A DNA stretch of 64,000 bases from the NCBI RefSeq assembly GCF_001420695.1, contig NZ_LJJB01000010.1, positions 1,132,631 through 1,196,630 on the forward strand. Direction: 5' to 3'. Numbering within the stretch: position 1 is the first letter of the stretch; each line of letters starts with the position of its first letter. Origin of the DNA: Brevibacillus choshinensis (lineage in GTDB: Bacteria > Bacillota > Bacilli > Brevibacillales > Brevibacillaceae). Positions 24,057 to 32,590 of this stretch are shown here, one piece after another. The notes under the pieces are model-generated. The model saw only the letters and a program-made list of their open reading frames with translations. It did not search any database and was not told the origin of the DNA. A program made the translations under genes and the position numbers.

Positions 24057-24344
24057 CTAGACAAAGCAAATGAAGAAGCAAGAGAAGAAGCAGCTGCAAG
24101 AACAACTGCAACTACAACTGCAACTACAACTACAACTACAACTGCAACTGCAACTACAACTACAACTACAACTGCAGGAACAGCTGCACGAGCAGTTGTG
24201 GCACCTGCCTCCACCACAGCGACCGCCACATCTTCCGCGGACCATCACCGCATCATTTTGGTTAGCACTTTCCCAAGGCTTTACTTCTCCCCCTCTTACT
24301 TTATCCACCTTTAACTTTTTGAGCTCATTTTTGAAATCATCCAT
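24057..24344 (-). CDS. Azole-containing RiPP precursor with a (Cys-Ser)n core, heterocycloanthracin-like
   Basis: A 95-residue peptide. ATG at 24344 follows a strong GGAGGTAGAAAAC site. The leader (about residues 1-35) begins MDDFKNELKKLKVDKVRGGE. Then come RGRCGGRCGGGRCHNC and a strict alternation of 18 Cys with 17 Ser (residues 51-85, bases 24090-24194). A hydrophobic tail FFSCFFICFV ends the protein; there are 23 Cys in total. Leader type, Gly/Arg/Cys segment and the three enzymes downstream place it with the heterocycloanthracin/sonorensin-type bacteriocins. Those usually have Gly-Gly-rich Cys repeats, so the long Cys-Ser run and Phe tail are unusual. Full modification would give a long thiazole-oxazole chain. 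Product activity is not predictable from sequence. Confidence 0.88.
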   Translation of the reverse strand: MDDFKNELKKLKVDKVRGGEVKPWESANQNDAVMVRGRCGGRCGGGRCHNCSCSCSCSCSCSCSCSCSCSCSCSCSCSCSCSCSCFFSCFFICFV

Positions 24345-24377
24345 GTTTTCTACCTCCAGCATCAACGAACGGGTACA

Positions 24378-24414
24378 TACGTCACGTACGCGAATACCCA
24401 TCGACGTTATACCA
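24378..24414 (-). promoter_or_regulatory. Candidate promoter and operator of the RiPP operon
   Basis: Minus strand TGGTATAAC (24406-24414) resembles an extended -10 element without a clear -35. Just downstream, TACGTCACGTA (24378-24388) is a perfect 11-bp palindrome, a possible repressor site. The precursor start codon lies about 60 bases further. Confidence 0.4.
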
Positions 24415-24466
24415 TAGGTGTATGAAACATGGGCTATATGTGGTTACTGGTTCATGCGCCTATTTT

Positions 24467-25087
24467 TTAGCTGGCCAGCTTCTTCAATCGCTCCAGACTC
24501 ATACGATCAACGAACTTGCTGAATTTTTCTTTCCCTTTCGCATGCTGCTTGTAATGATTGATGATCTTGGTCAAGATCGGTATCAGCGCTTCCTCCTGCA
24601 ATCCTGATACAAGCAGTTTCGCCAAGGATGCTTTCAGACCTTTGGGTTCTCCACCCACGTAGATGTCAAAGGTTTCTCGCATTTTGACGATCCCGATATC
24701 TTTTAACAAAGGCTCGCTCGTGCCCAGAGCACACCCCGCATACCCGATTTTGATTGGGGTCGGTGTCTCAATCCCTGCGATCGCCTGATTGATCCTGCGA
24801 GCGGTTTCTAGTCCTGCCTCTTCCGCTCCTTTGCAAAATTGACAAGCGATCAGGCTTTTCGTCGCAAAACCCGTCGGATACACTTCAAGTCCACCACGTT
24901 CGAATTCTTCTTTGATTGCCTCATATCGTTCAGCCGGTACTTCCAGATACAGCTGCTTGAAGGACGTCATTTCTATTTTGGCATCTGGACCTGTCACCGC
25001 ACCGATGATTGAAAGCTGCTCAGGTGTAAAGAGACTTCCCCCGGCCTGAATCGCTGGAGCAACGGCCATTTTTCGTATCTCTCCCAT
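24467..25087 (-). CDS. Nitrite/sulfite-reductase-like half-domain protein
   Basis: A 206-residue cytoplasmic protein resembling one ferredoxin-like half-domain plus part of the siroheme-binding part of nitrite/sulfite reductases: VTGPDAKIEMTSFKQLYLEV near residue 33, LEVYPTGFATKSLIACQFCKG near 70, IGYAGCALGTSEPLLKDIGI near 115. Full enzymes have four Cys for a 4Fe-4S/siroheme centre; only CQFC and one further Cys are seen here, so an active reductase is doubtful. It is the last gene of the copper operon (27 bases after the lipoprotein gene). It may bind a metal or cofactor in copper stress. Start ATG at 25087 is favoured; an ATG at 25069 is also possible. Confidence 0.65.
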   Translation of the reverse strand: MGEIRKMAVAPAIQAGGSLFTPEQLSIIGAVTGPDAKIEMTSFKQLYLEVPAERYEAIKEEFERGGLEVYPTGFATKSLIACQFCKGAEEAGLETARRINQAIAGIETPTPIKIGYAGCALGTSEPLLKDIGIVKMRETFDIYVGGEPKGLKASLAKLLVSGLQEEALIPILTKIINHYKQHAKGKEKFSKFVDRMSLERLKKLAS

Positions 25088-25113
25088 ACGACTTCGCCTC
25101 TCTCCTTTTGTTG

Positions 25114-25965
25114 TTATTTGACTTCAACTACGAAAGGTACTGTAATGACTTTGCCTTTATGTTGAAATTGTCCCCAGATTTTATAGATGCCGCTATGCGG
25201 GAACGAGGTCGCAAATTGTGCTTTTGGTCCCGACGCTTTTTCATCCAAAGGATGCACGTGCAAATACTGTTCTGCATCTGCTGAGAGAATGACGACGTGC
25301 CCGACTGCACCCAGATATGGCTCCAGGTCCTGAATTCCGTTTTTGGTAATCCCATCGCGAATCTCATAGGTCAAGGTGACCTCTTCGTTAGCTTTCGCAT
25401 TGCTCAAGGACAGCTCTATTTCTTTACCGTCCACTTCTTTAATCAGCTTCGCATCCGGCGTGATAGCCGTTCTCTCAGCTGCAGTTCCCTCCACATTCAT
25501 CCATTCACTCAATGTTGTTCCAGATCCGCCGGCTGGTTTGAAGTCCGCGAACATCTTGTATTTCCCACCACTCGGAAAGGAAGTTTGTACGGCGAACTTG
25601 CCGTCTCCTTTGAATTCGGGATGGATGTGGCTAAAAGACGAGAGGTCGTCACTGACCATGATCAGATGAAGCAGCTTCTCATGATTGATCTCAAATTCGT
25701 TTACGGGCGTCCCATTCTGATCGCTGATTTGCACGTGAACTTCCGTTTCTTCCTTTGCTTTTGCACTCCCTGTGGCAAAGGTAAACGAAGCTTTGAGGTT
25801 ATCCGCAGGGGCCGTTTGTGCAGGATTGTGTCCTGCGTGACTTTCTCCCTGGGTATGATTTGTTCCGTGGCTGCCCATCTGGTTCGCTTCTTCGGTGCTA
25901 CCACATCCCGCTAGTAGCAAGGTGAAAGTCAATGCTCCGGCAATCATCGTCATTCTTTTCTTCAT
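25114..25965 (-). CDS. His/Met-rich lipoprotein, probable extracellular copper binder
   Basis: A 283-residue lipoprotein. The signal ends LLLAGCGSTEEANQMGSHGT, with lipobox LAGC. Directly after the anchor is a His/Met segment (GSHGTNHTQGESHAGHNP), typical of copper-binding proteins. Two similar beta-sandwich halves follow, each with a HLIMVSDDLSSFSHIHPEF- or HVVILSADAEQYLHVHPLDE-type block, so it is an internal duplication (YtkA-like fold suspected). It sits directly behind copA with the start codon 16 bases past its stop. A role in capture or buffering of copper outside the membrane is inferred. ATG at 25965 follows GGAGAGATCAGCG. Confidence 0.75.
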   Translation of the reverse strand: MKKRMTMIAGALTFTLLLAGCGSTEEANQMGSHGTNHTQGESHAGHNPAQTAPADNLKASFTFATGSAKAKEETEVHVQISDQNGTPVNEFEINHEKLLHLIMVSDDLSSFSHIHPEFKGDGKFAVQTSFPSGGKYKMFADFKPAGGSGTTLSEWMNVEGTAAERTAITPDAKLIKEVDGKEIELSLSNAKANEEVTLTYEIRDGITKNGIQDLEPYLGAVGHVVILSADAEQYLHVHPLDEKASGPKAQFATSFPHSGIYKIWGQFQHKGKVITVPFVVEVK

Positions 25966-25980
25966 CGCTGATCTCTCCAT

Positions 25981-28422
25981 TCATTTTTGTGGAACTTTGA
26001 TTCGTTGCAAACGAAGTGCATTCAGCACAACAGATACGGAGCTTAACGCCATGGCTGCTCCTGCCACCCACGGTGCCAGCAAACCGATAGCCGCAATCGG
26101 AATCCCGAGCGTATTGTAACCGAGTGCCCAGAACAAATTTTGTTTGATGTTGCGCATGGTCTTCCGGCTCATATAGATCGCATCCGGAATGCTTGAAAGA
26201 TCGCCGCGCATGAGGGTCACGTCCGCTGCTTCCATGGCCACATCCGTACCTGTGCCGATCGCCATTCCGATGTCGGCGGTTGCGAGTGCTGGCGCATCGT
26301 TGATTCCATCCCCGACCATCGCTACCTTTTTGCCTTGCGCTTGCAGTTTCTTTACTTCTTCTGCCTTGCCTTCAGGCAGTACTTCCGCCAGTACATGATC
26401 GATGCCGACCTGGGCGGCGATTGCTTTTGCTGTCCGTTCGTTATCTCCCGTGATCATGACGACCTGAATGCCCATTTCTTTCAACCGACTGACAGCATCT
26501 TTGGACGTTTCTTTGATCGTATCCGCTACTGCTACTATACCCATGTACCGTTTATTTATAGCGACAAGCATGGCTGTTTTTCCGTCTTCCTCCAGACGAG
26601 ACATCGTTTCAAATGAGTCTTTGGCATCTACCTCGAATGTTTGCATGAGACGGCGCGTGCCAATCAGTAGCTCTTTTCCTTCTACCACAGCCTTGATACC
26701 AAAGCCTGGGATCGCTTCAAACGCTTCTGTAGCTGGAAGAGAAATTCCTTTTGCCTGGATTCCTGCCACAATGGCTTCTGCAAGTGGATGCTCCGAATTT
26801 TTTTCCGCTGCTCCCACGAGCTTGAGAAATTCCATTTCGTCGCCATCGACCAGAACATCCGTCAGCTCCGGTTTTCCTTTTGTGACCGTTCCTGTTTTAT
26901 CTAAAATGATCGCATCAATCTTGTGGGTCATCTCCAAGTGCTCGCCGCCTTTGAACAAGATACCGAGCTCAGCCGCACGTCCAGATCCCGCCATAATAGA
27001 GGTCGGCGTTGCTAAACCAAGTGCACAAGGGCAAGCAATCACCAGAATCGCAATGGCAATTTCTAATGCATCCGCGACATTACCGGGTGTCACGAAGAAA
27101 TACCAGACCAGGAACGCGACAATTGCAATCCCGACAACGATCGGAACAAAAATTCCCGATATGACGTCTGCGACCCGTTGAATCGGTGCCTTCGAACCCT
27201 GCGCTTCTTCTACGACTTTAATAATCTGAGCGAGAGCTGTCTCTTTTCCCACTTTAGTTGCTTTGATTTTCAGCATACCATTTTTGTTGATTGTCGCACC
27301 TATGACGGCGTCACCAGGCTTCTTGGATACCGGAATACTTTCTCCGGTTAGCATCGATTCGTCTACGGACGACATCCCTTCCATGACTTCCCCGTCCACC
27401 GGTACTTTATCACCTGGGCGAACCAAGACGATATCCCCGACAATTACTTCCTCTACGGGAATAGACATCTCCCGACCATCACGCATGACCAACGCCGTTT
27501 TGGCTTGCAGTCCCATCAACGACTTAATGGCTTCCGACGACCGACCTTTTGCCAGAGATTCAAACAATTTGCCCATAATCACGAGTGTAATCAGAACTGA
27601 ACTCGTCTCGTAATAGAGGGATGGACCATGGTGAGCACTTCCACCGTCGGTAAACCAGCTGAGCGTCAGGTACAAACTGTAGAAGTATGCAGCCGATGTC
27701 CCTAGCGACACCAGTACATCCATATTGGCACTGCCATTGCGCAGTGCTTTGTATGCCCCCACGTAAAACTGTCTGCCCACGTAAAATTGAACCGGAGTAG
27801 CCAAAATCAATTGCAGCCATGGATTCATGAGAATTTCTGGCATGTAGATCCAAGACGTAAACGAGAAGTGACCGACCATACTCCACAAAAGCGGGAAAGA
27901 GAGAATGACCGAGAGGAGCAATTTACGTTTTTGCTGCTTCACTTCTTTTTCACGATGATCGACTGTGCTCGCGTCATCGCCTGTTTTCAAAATGGCTTTG
28001 TAGCCTAGCTGCTCCACCTTTTTCTGCATATCCGCCACGGACACTTCACTCGCAGCGTACTCTACATGAGCCGTTTCCATCGCGAAGTTGACCGTTGCTT
28101 TCGTCACACCGGGCAGCTTACTCAGTCCCTTTTCAATCCGGTTCGCACAGGCAGCGCAGGTCATCCCTTCCAGTTGAAAATCTACCGTCTCCTTCGCCGT
28201 GCCATACCCTAGCTTTTTGATACTTTCCTCTAGCCGTTGAACATCGACTTTAGCCGGGTCATAGGTGACACTCGCTTTTTCCATGGCGAAGTTTACATTT
28301 GCTGTGGCTACGCCTTCTAGTTTGTTTAAGCCTTTTTCGATCCGAATAGCACATGCCGCACACGTCATGCCTGTGATTTGCAGATTGATCTGTTTGTTTT
28401 CAGTTATTGCCGTCGCTTGCAT
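25981..28422 (-). CDS. copA: Copper-exporting P1B-type ATPase
   Basis: An 813-residue membrane pump for Cu(I). Two N-terminal heavy-metal domains each carry a [15 protein letters not shown] copper motif (near residues 18 and 88). The transmembrane CPC motif is in [17 protein letters not shown], the phosphorylation site is [11 protein letters not shown], and the nucleotide region has SEHPLAEAI and [18 protein letters not shown]. Length and domain order are standard for Bacillus CopA. It follows copZ by 32 bases and precedes the His/Met-rich lipoprotein gene. It starts at 28422 behind GGAAAGGAGTGAAAGTGA. Confidence 0.95.
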   Translation of the reverse strand: MQATAITENKQINLQITGMTCAACAIRIEKGLNKLEGVATANVNFAMEKASVTYDPAKVDVQRLEESIKKLGYGTAKETVDFQLEGMTCAACANRIEKGLSKLPGVTKATVNFAMETAHVEYAASEVSVADMQKKVEQLGYKAILKTGDDASTVDHREKEVKQQKRKLLLSVILSFPLLWSMVGHFSFTSWIYMPEILMNPWLQLILATPVQFYVGRQFYVGAYKALRNGSANMDVLVSLGTSAAYFYSLYLTLSWFTDGGSAHHGPSLYYETSSVLITLVIMGKLFESLAKGRSSEAIKSLMGLQAKTALVMRDGREMSIPVEEVIVGDIVLVRPGDKVPVDGEVMEGMSSVDESMLTGESIPVSKKPGDAVIGATINKNGMLKIKATKVGKETALAQIIKVVEEAQGSKAPIQRVADVISGIFVPIVVGIAIVAFLVWYFFVTPGNVADALEIAIAILVIACPCALGLATPTSIMAGSGRAAELGILFKGGEHLEMTHKIDAIILDKTGTVTKGKPELTDVLVDGDEMEFLKLVGAAEKNSEHPLAEAIVAGIQAKGISLPATEAFEAIPGFGIKAVVEGKELLIGTRRLMQTFEVDAKDSFETMSRLEEDGKTAMLVAINKRYMGIVAVADTIKETSKDAVSRLKEMGIQVVMITGDNERTAKAIAAQVGIDHVLAEVLPEGKAEEVKKLQAQGKKVAMVGDGINDAPALATADIGMAIGTGTDVAMEAADVTLMRGDLSSIPDAIYMSRKTMRNIKQNLFWALGYNTLGIPIAAIGLLAPWVAGAAMALSSVSVVLNALRLQRIKVPQK

Positions 28423-28454
28423 TCACTTTCACTCCTTTCCTCATTTTCGTTGGA

Positions 28455-28658
28455 TTACAGAACCTCGTAGCCTTGCTCCTCGATCGCTTCCTTTACTGTC
28501 TCTAGAGAGATCTTGCCCTCGTCATACATTACCTCAACCGTACTCATGGCGAGATTGACCTTTCCGCTCGCTCCGATTTCTGTAAGTGCGCCTTCAATGG
28601 AATGGACACAGTGTTGGCAGCTCATGCCTTCAACTTGCAACGTCATTTTATTCATCAT
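28455..28658 (-). CDS. copZ: Copper chaperone CopZ
   Basis: A 67-residue single heavy-metal-associated domain with the motif GMSCQHCVHSIEGAL near residue 11; the two Cys bind Cu(I). It delivers copper to the N-terminal domains of CopA, encoded 32 bases downstream. It is the first gene of the copper operon, behind a promoter with a CsoR-type operator. Start ATG at 28658 follows AAAGGAGCGATT. Confidence 0.93.
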   Translation of the reverse strand: MMNKMTLQVEGMSCQHCVHSIEGALTEIGASGKVNLAMSTVEVMYDEGKISLETVKEAIEEQGYEVL

Positions 28659-28704
28659 AATCGCTCCTTTGATTGGGTTTCATTCCCATCGATCTCTTGG
28701 ATAT

Positions 28705-28734
28705 AATATACCCCCCGACCCTATGTGGTGTCAA
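28705..28734 (-). promoter_or_regulatory. Promoter and CsoR operator of the copZ-copA operon
   Basis: Minus strand TTGACA (28729-28734), 18-base spacer, TATATT (28705-28710). The spacer contains ATAGGGTCGGGGGGTATAT, the G/C-tract dyad typical of CsoR operators. Repression by CsoR and release by Cu(I) are expected. Confidence 0.82.
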
Positions 28735-28775
28735 CGATATTTTTAGGATACTTATGTACCCTATATTTCATCCCA

Positions 28776-28803
28776 AGAAAAAAGCAGCTTCCTTTGGCTG
28801 CTG
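28776..28803 (-). terminator. Terminator of csoR
   Basis: On the minus strand the stem AGCAGCC/GGAAGCTGCT is followed by TTTTTTC. Confidence 0.75.
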
Positions 28804-28819
28804 TCTTTCTGTCTACTCG

Positions 28820-29170
28820 TTATTTCATCAGTTTATTCATCGTCGTCAGCAGTTCGTTTAGCACATCTGTGTCGCCTTCCTGAATTCGTTCGATGACACA
28901 GCTTCTCATGTGATGTTCGAGCAAGAGCTTCCCTACTCCATTCAGTGCCGACTGAACCGACGCGATCTGATTCAGCACATCATCACAGTATACGTCCTTT
29001 TCGATCATCCCTTTGATGCCACGAACTTGACCTTCAATCCGATTCAAGCGGCTGATCAGGCTATTTTTCACCTTATCGGAGTGATGGCTCTTGCGCTCTG
29101 TTTCTCCTGGAGAACAACAAGACGACTCGTCAGAGGTTGTTGGATCCACTTGTTCGATGTCCATGCTCAT
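28820..29170 (-). CDS. csoR: Copper-sensing repressor CsoR
   Basis: A 116-residue all-helical DNA-binding repressor of the CsoR/RcnR family. The conserved core is SLISRLNRIEGQVRGIKGMIEKDVYCDDVLNQI, and the Cu(I) ligands Cys-His-Cys are in VYCDD, LEHHMRSC. An extra N-terminal Cys/His-rich stretch (SSCCSPGETERKSHHSD) is longer than in most homologues. ATG at 29170 follows AAAGGAGATGATTGGA. It would repress its own promoter and the copZ-copA promoter, both of which carry G-tract dyads. The longer open frame upstream covers the promoter and is not used. Confidence 0.9.
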   Translation of the reverse strand: MSMDIEQVDPTTSDESSCCSPGETERKSHHSDKVKNSLISRLNRIEGQVRGIKGMIEKDVYCDDVLNQIASVQSALNGVGKLLLEHHMRSCVIERIQEGDTDVLNELLTTMNKLMK

Positions 29171-29194
29171 TCCAATCATCTCCTTTATGCGTCC

Positions 29195-29223
29195 ATTATA
29201 CTCCCACCCCCTATTTTTCACAA
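29195..29223 (-). promoter_or_regulatory. csoR promoter with CsoR-type operator
   Basis: Minus strand TTGTGA (29218-29223), 17-base spacer, TATAAT (29195-29200). The spacer contains ATAGGGGGTGGGAGTATAA, like the copZ operator, which indicates autoregulation. Confidence 0.75.
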
Positions 29224-29277
29224 TAGGGTCGTTCCTGTCCAAGTCGTACGTCCAACCATGGAGACCATTTCTAGATG

Positions 29278-29310
29278 AAAAAAACCCCCACCTGATTTCA
29301 GTGGAGGCTT
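29278..29310 (-). terminator. Terminator of the DUF805 gene
   Basis: On the minus strand the stem GCCTCCAC/GGTGGGGG is followed by TTTTTTTC. Confidence 0.8.
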
Positions 29311-29318
29311 GATACCAA

Positions 29319-29681
29319 TTAAACAGAAGTATTATTTGCTCCTGTTTTTGGATTCGGTCCGTATTGATTATCTCCCGTGCTGTCGAGGCACGCAAATACT
29401 AACAGGATAATCGCACCAATGAAAGGGATAAACGAAATCAAAACCCACCAGCCACTTCGTCCTGTATCATGCAGTCGACGGAAAAGTACACTCAGAGAAG
29501 GCAATAAAACCGCTAAGGAATAAATGCCAGTTAATACGTTAGGAATACCAATGAGATTTTCCACAACCGCCAGAATCAAGGAGATAATGATGCTAAACAA
29601 CATAAACATCCAATACTCTTGACGTCTCGCTCTTCCTGAAAATGCTACGTATTGCTTTAATACATCCAAATACCAATGCAT
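29319..29681 (-). CDS. DUF805 family membrane protein
   Basis: A 120-residue integral membrane protein with three to four helices. The DUF805 pattern is clear: YVAFSGRARRQEYWMFMLFS near residue 10, LSVLFRRLHDTGRSGWWVLI near 65, and a short charged tail CLDSTGDNQYGPNPK. The function of the family is unknown. ATG at 29681 follows ATGGAGGTTTCTGTT; the longer frame starts at 29735 without a site. It is a single-gene unit with its own terminator, between csoR and a long gene-free gap. Confidence 0.85.
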   Translation of the reverse strand: MHWYLDVLKQYVAFSGRARRQEYWMFMLFSIIISLILAVVENLIGIPNVLTGIYSLAVLLPSLSVLFRRLHDTGRSGWWVLISFIPFIGAIILLVFACLDSTGDNQYGPNPKTGANNTSV

Positions 29682-30076
29682 AACAGAAACCTCCATTTCT
29701 TTGCCATTTTTGTAAACACCAAGATATTTTATCATTAAATAGCTTGTTTAAAAACCATATTTTGTTATTTTTTTGTAATTTATTTTTCTCCCCTACTTCT
29801 CATGATTAGTGAGTCCAGGAAAAACGCTGCAGATAAGCTGTAATCTTCCGGTAAGCAATTATGAGAATCTCAATTTGACAGAATATTATAATTTAAAATA
29901 TCATTAAAAAGACCATATATCTTTCAGTCCGCAACTGCACTTTCATAGTACAGAAAACGGTGGTGAGTCCAACTATATAAAACTATTTGGATATCCGCTT
30001 TGTCTGAAAACAAACCTATGACAGCCTGCATGACTCTAAGCGGAGACATGCGTAAAGGTAGATAAAGGAGACGAAC
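29682..30076. other. AT-rich gap without genes
   Basis: This 395-base gap is clearly AT-rich and has no credible coding frame. The only sites seen are a possible plus-strand promoter with TTGACA near 29875 and the AAAGGAG ribosome site of the DUF488 gene near 30066. No repeats or RNA motifs are recognised. Confidence 0.5.
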
Positions 30077-30511
30077 ATGTTACTAACGACGATCGGTTTC
30101 TCCAAAAAATCGCTGCGTGACTTTACCGCCGCCTTACAGCACCACAAAGTCGAACGCGTAATTGATACCCGTCTGCAAAATACGTCCCAGCTAGCTGGGT
30201 ACGCCAAAAAGGACGATCTCGCTTACGTGTTGGAGCTACTGCATATCGATTATCTGCATGAACTTTCTTTGGCCCCCACGGAAGAGCTATTAAAGGCGAT
30301 CAAGCAAAAAGAGATCCCCTGGGCTGAGTTTGAGAAGACCTTCGTGGATTTGTTGGCTGAACGAAAAGTAGAAGCAACGATGAATGAATGGTTGGGCGAC
30401 AAGGTTCCGTGTTTCATGTGCAGCGAAGAGAAGCCTCATCATTGCCATCGGAAATTGGTTGTGGAGTATTTGAAGGACTTTGATAGTCGGATTGAGATCG
30501 TGCATTTATAA
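30077..30511 (+). CDS. DUF488 family protein
   Basis: A 144-residue cytoplasmic protein of the DUF488 family. Diagnostic features are TTIGFSKKSLRDFTAALQHH at the N-terminus, VERVIDTRLQNTSQLAGYAK, and a Cys/His cluster PCFMCSEEKPHHCHRKLVVEYL near the C-terminus, which may bind a metal. The biochemical role of this family is not established. It is a single plus-strand gene with its own terminator between minus-strand units. Confidence 0.85.
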   Translation: MLLTTIGFSKKSLRDFTAALQHHKVERVIDTRLQNTSQLAGYAKKDDLAYVLELLHIDYLHELSLAPTEELLKAIKQKEIPWAEFEKTFVDLLAERKVEATMNEWLGDKVPCFMCSEEKPHHCHRKLVVEYLKDFDSRIEIVHL

Positions 30512-30525
30512 ATAAGAATATAGTA

Positions 30526-30565
30526 AAAAGAAAAGCAACTGCACGCGAGTACGGTTGCTTTTCTC
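30526..30565 (+). terminator. Terminator between DUF488 gene and metallophore operon
   Basis: The stem AAAAGCAAC/GTTGCTTTT with a 13-base loop ends in TTTTCTC on the plus strand; the A run on the left lets it work in both directions. Confidence 0.75.
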
Positions 30566-30622
30566 ATTTATTGACGATTTCATTGCCAAATCAATCCTTT
30601 TACTAGGGCTACCCTCTTTCAG

Positions 30623-31390
30623 CTATCTAGCTTGGATAATCCTTTTCGAGGCAGGATGCACACATTGAAACATCTTAGAAGTTTCCATCGTTTCCACAAT
30701 TCTGCCTCGATCGATGATGGCAACCTTGTCAGACAAGACGTTCACGGCTAAAACATCATGGGAAATAAACAAGTAGGAAAGACCGATCTTTTCCTTAAGC
30801 TCTCTGAGGTGATACAAGATCTGTTTCTGTACAATCATATCCAGACTACTTACCGGCTCATCAAGCACAATCATCTTTGGTTTCAAGGCAATGGCCCTGG
30901 CAATATTCACTCGCTGAAGCTGCCCACCGCTCATCTGACCAGGCATTTTTTCCATATCTGTTGCAGCAAGACCTACAGTCTCCAGCAATTCGGCTATGAT
31001 GAGCTCCTCTTCTTTTGCAGATAACCGCTCATAATTGCGAAGAGGTTCTCCGATGATCTGTTTGACCGTCATTCTCGGATTAACGGAGGAATAGCAATCC
31101 TGAAAAACGACCTGTAGATCTCGGCGTAGTCTTTTTCTTGTCTGACGATCCGTACGGTACAAATCCATTCCTTGGAACCCTACACTGCCACTGTCAGGAG
31201 GGAGAAGGCCAAGCACAATCTTCCCCAGCGTACTTTTTCCCGCTCCACTCTCTCCCAAAATTCCTAAGCACATTCCCGGCTCTACTTGAAAAGTAACATC
31301 GGTCACTCCTGAACCCGCCTCTTTGGCTGATCGGAACCATCCGGATGAGGCATAGGTTTTGGTTACTTGATTCACAACCAAAAGACTCAA
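30623..31390 (-). CDS. cntF: Metallophore ABC importer ATPase (CntF/NikE-like)
   Basis: A 255-residue ABC ATPase of the oligopeptide/nickel class: Walker A GESGAGKSTLGK near residue 45, signature MSGGQLQRVNIARAI, Walker B MIVLDEPVSSLD. The start is TTG at 31390, overlapping the TGA of the MFS gene (coupled translation), behind AAGGCGGTGG; upstream in-frame codons would overlap the MFS gene deeply. Together with the CntD-like ATPase it powers the two permeases encoded upstream. It is the last gene of the operon. Gene order (A-B-C-D-MFS-F) resembles staphylopine uptake/export operons, so cntF is used as a best-fit name. Confidence 0.8.
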   Translation of the reverse strand: MSLLVVNQVTKTYASSGWFRSAKEAGSGVTDVTFQVEPGMCLGILGESGAGKSTLGKIVLGLLPPDSGSVGFQGMDLYRTDRQTRKRLRRDLQVVFQDCYSSVNPRMTVKQIIGEPLRNYERLSAKEEELIIAELLETVGLAATDMEKMPGQMSGGQLQRVNIARAIALKPKMIVLDEPVSSLDMIVQKQILYHLRELKEKIGLSYLFISHDVLAVNVLSDKVAIIDRGRIVETMETSKMFQCVHPASKRIIQAR

Positions 31391-32577
31391 TGTACCACCG
31401 CCTTTTGCGAACGATACAGTAGGACAAGTATGAATGTAGCCATACCTACAATCGCCGCTGCTCCCAACATCGCCTGATAGGAAAGCGCATCCGCGATCCA
31501 TCCCATGAAAAAAGCTCCAGAGGATGTCCCGAAATCAGCTGCTGCAATGAACCATCCGATGGAATAACCCCGATTCTCTTCTGGGACGACAAACGATATG
31601 TACGTCATCAGCGTGGGATACAAAAGGGATAAGGCCAGTCCGTTGCAAATCCCCGACAAAATTAATACAGGGGTAGATAGCGACCATGACAGCAATAACG
31701 GGGAAAGTGTAAAACAAACGATAAGAGCAGCGATTAGCCATTTTGGAAAAGCTCCCGTGGAAGGGATGTATTTACGACCAAAAAAACGGATGACGATCAA
31801 GACAGCTGTCTCCGTCAAGAAATAGAGTGGAGCGGAACCCAAGCCACGGCTTTCCAGGTATAGTGGCAAAAATGTTGGCGCCACACTGAATACGATAGAT
31901 GCCAATAACATAATCATCGACGGAACGAACAGTGATTTGGCAAACTTCTTTTCTTTTTCGCCTCGTGAGCCCTCTCCGTTGGCTTCTGTGTTTTTTGCCA
32001 AGTGAACATGCATATCCCGATAAAGGCGCGTCCCCATCAGGATGTTGCAAAAGCCCAATCCAGCAAAGATCAGTAGCATGCTCGTCATGGAGACTTCATC
32101 TTTCATGTACAACACAAGAGCAGGCACAAACGTATACGGTACCATCGATGCCAATGACAACAAGGACAAGCCTTGGCCCCTCATTTTATCAGACAACAAA
32201 TCCATGATGATCAAATGGATGGTCATGGAGAAGAAGGCCAATATCGCCCCTTGCAACGCGCGCATGAATGCAAATGCCCACAGATTTTCCAAAGTGTAAG
32301 AAGCGAGAACCAGCGCATTCAAAATGAGTGCAACCATAAAAATCTTTTTCGAGCCGTATCGATCCACGACTGCTCCTGCCAATGGACGAAGGAACATCGA
32401 GACAAACATATAGGCGCCCATGATCATCCCAATTTCCGATCGCCCAGCACCCAAGCTTTGCGAGAAAAATGGCAATGCGATAATTAACATATGATTCGTT
32501 GCATAGAAAACAAAGGCAACGGCATAAAGCCAAACGGCACGGTTTGAGAAAGGATTTTCTTTAGCTATAGCATTCAA
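31387..32577 (-). CDS. cntE: MFS exporter, CntE-like (metallophore efflux)
   Basis: A 396-residue major-facilitator protein with 12 hydrophobic helices and a cytoplasmic loop after helix 6 rich in charges (NTEANGEGSRGEKEKKFAKS). Motif A-like MFLRPLAGAVVDRYGSKKIF is after helix 2. Its place between the two ATPase genes of a nickel/opine-type importer strongly suggests it exports the metallophore that the importer retrieves, as CntE does for staphylopine. TTG at 32577 is preferred, behind TAGGAGTCGAACGGAA; a TTG at 32610 overlaps the preceding gene. The stop overlaps the start of the last ATPase gene. Confidence 0.78.
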   Translation of the reverse strand: MNAIAKENPFSNRAVWLYAVAFVFYATNHMLIIALPFFSQSLGAGRSEIGMIMGAYMFVSMFLRPLAGAVVDRYGSKKIFMVALILNALVLASYTLENLWAFAFMRALQGAILAFFSMTIHLIIMDLLSDKMRGQGLSLLSLASMVPYTFVPALVLYMKDEVSMTSMLLIFAGLGFCNILMGTRLYRDMHVHLAKNTEANGEGSRGEKEKKFAKSLFVPSMIMLLASIVFSVAPTFLPLYLESRGLGSAPLYFLTETAVLIVIRFFGRKYIPSTGAFPKWLIAALIVCFTLSPLLLSWSLSTPVLILSGICNGLALSLLYPTLMTYISFVVPEENRGYSIGWFIAAADFGTSSGAFFMGWIADALSYQAMLGAAAIVGMATFILVLLYRSQKAVVH

Positions 32578-32590
32578 TTCCGTTCGACTC

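Noticed and set aside
24096-24175. Short repeats of caactg/caacta, which look like a repeat array or a Gln-Leu-rich protein on the plus strand
   Set aside because: Units are six bases without spacers, so it is not CRISPR. The minus frame gives the Cys-Ser core of a RiPP precursor with leader and ribosome site, while the plus QLQL frame has no ribosome site or context.
24422-24607. Plus-strand ORF between copper operon and RiPP precursor
   Set aside because: It overlaps the reductase-like gene in antisense and has no ribosome site or recognisable motif.
28820-29395. Longer form of CsoR beginning at 29395
   Set aside because: The extension would cover the promoter and operator at 29195-29223; the start at 29170 has a good ribosome site.
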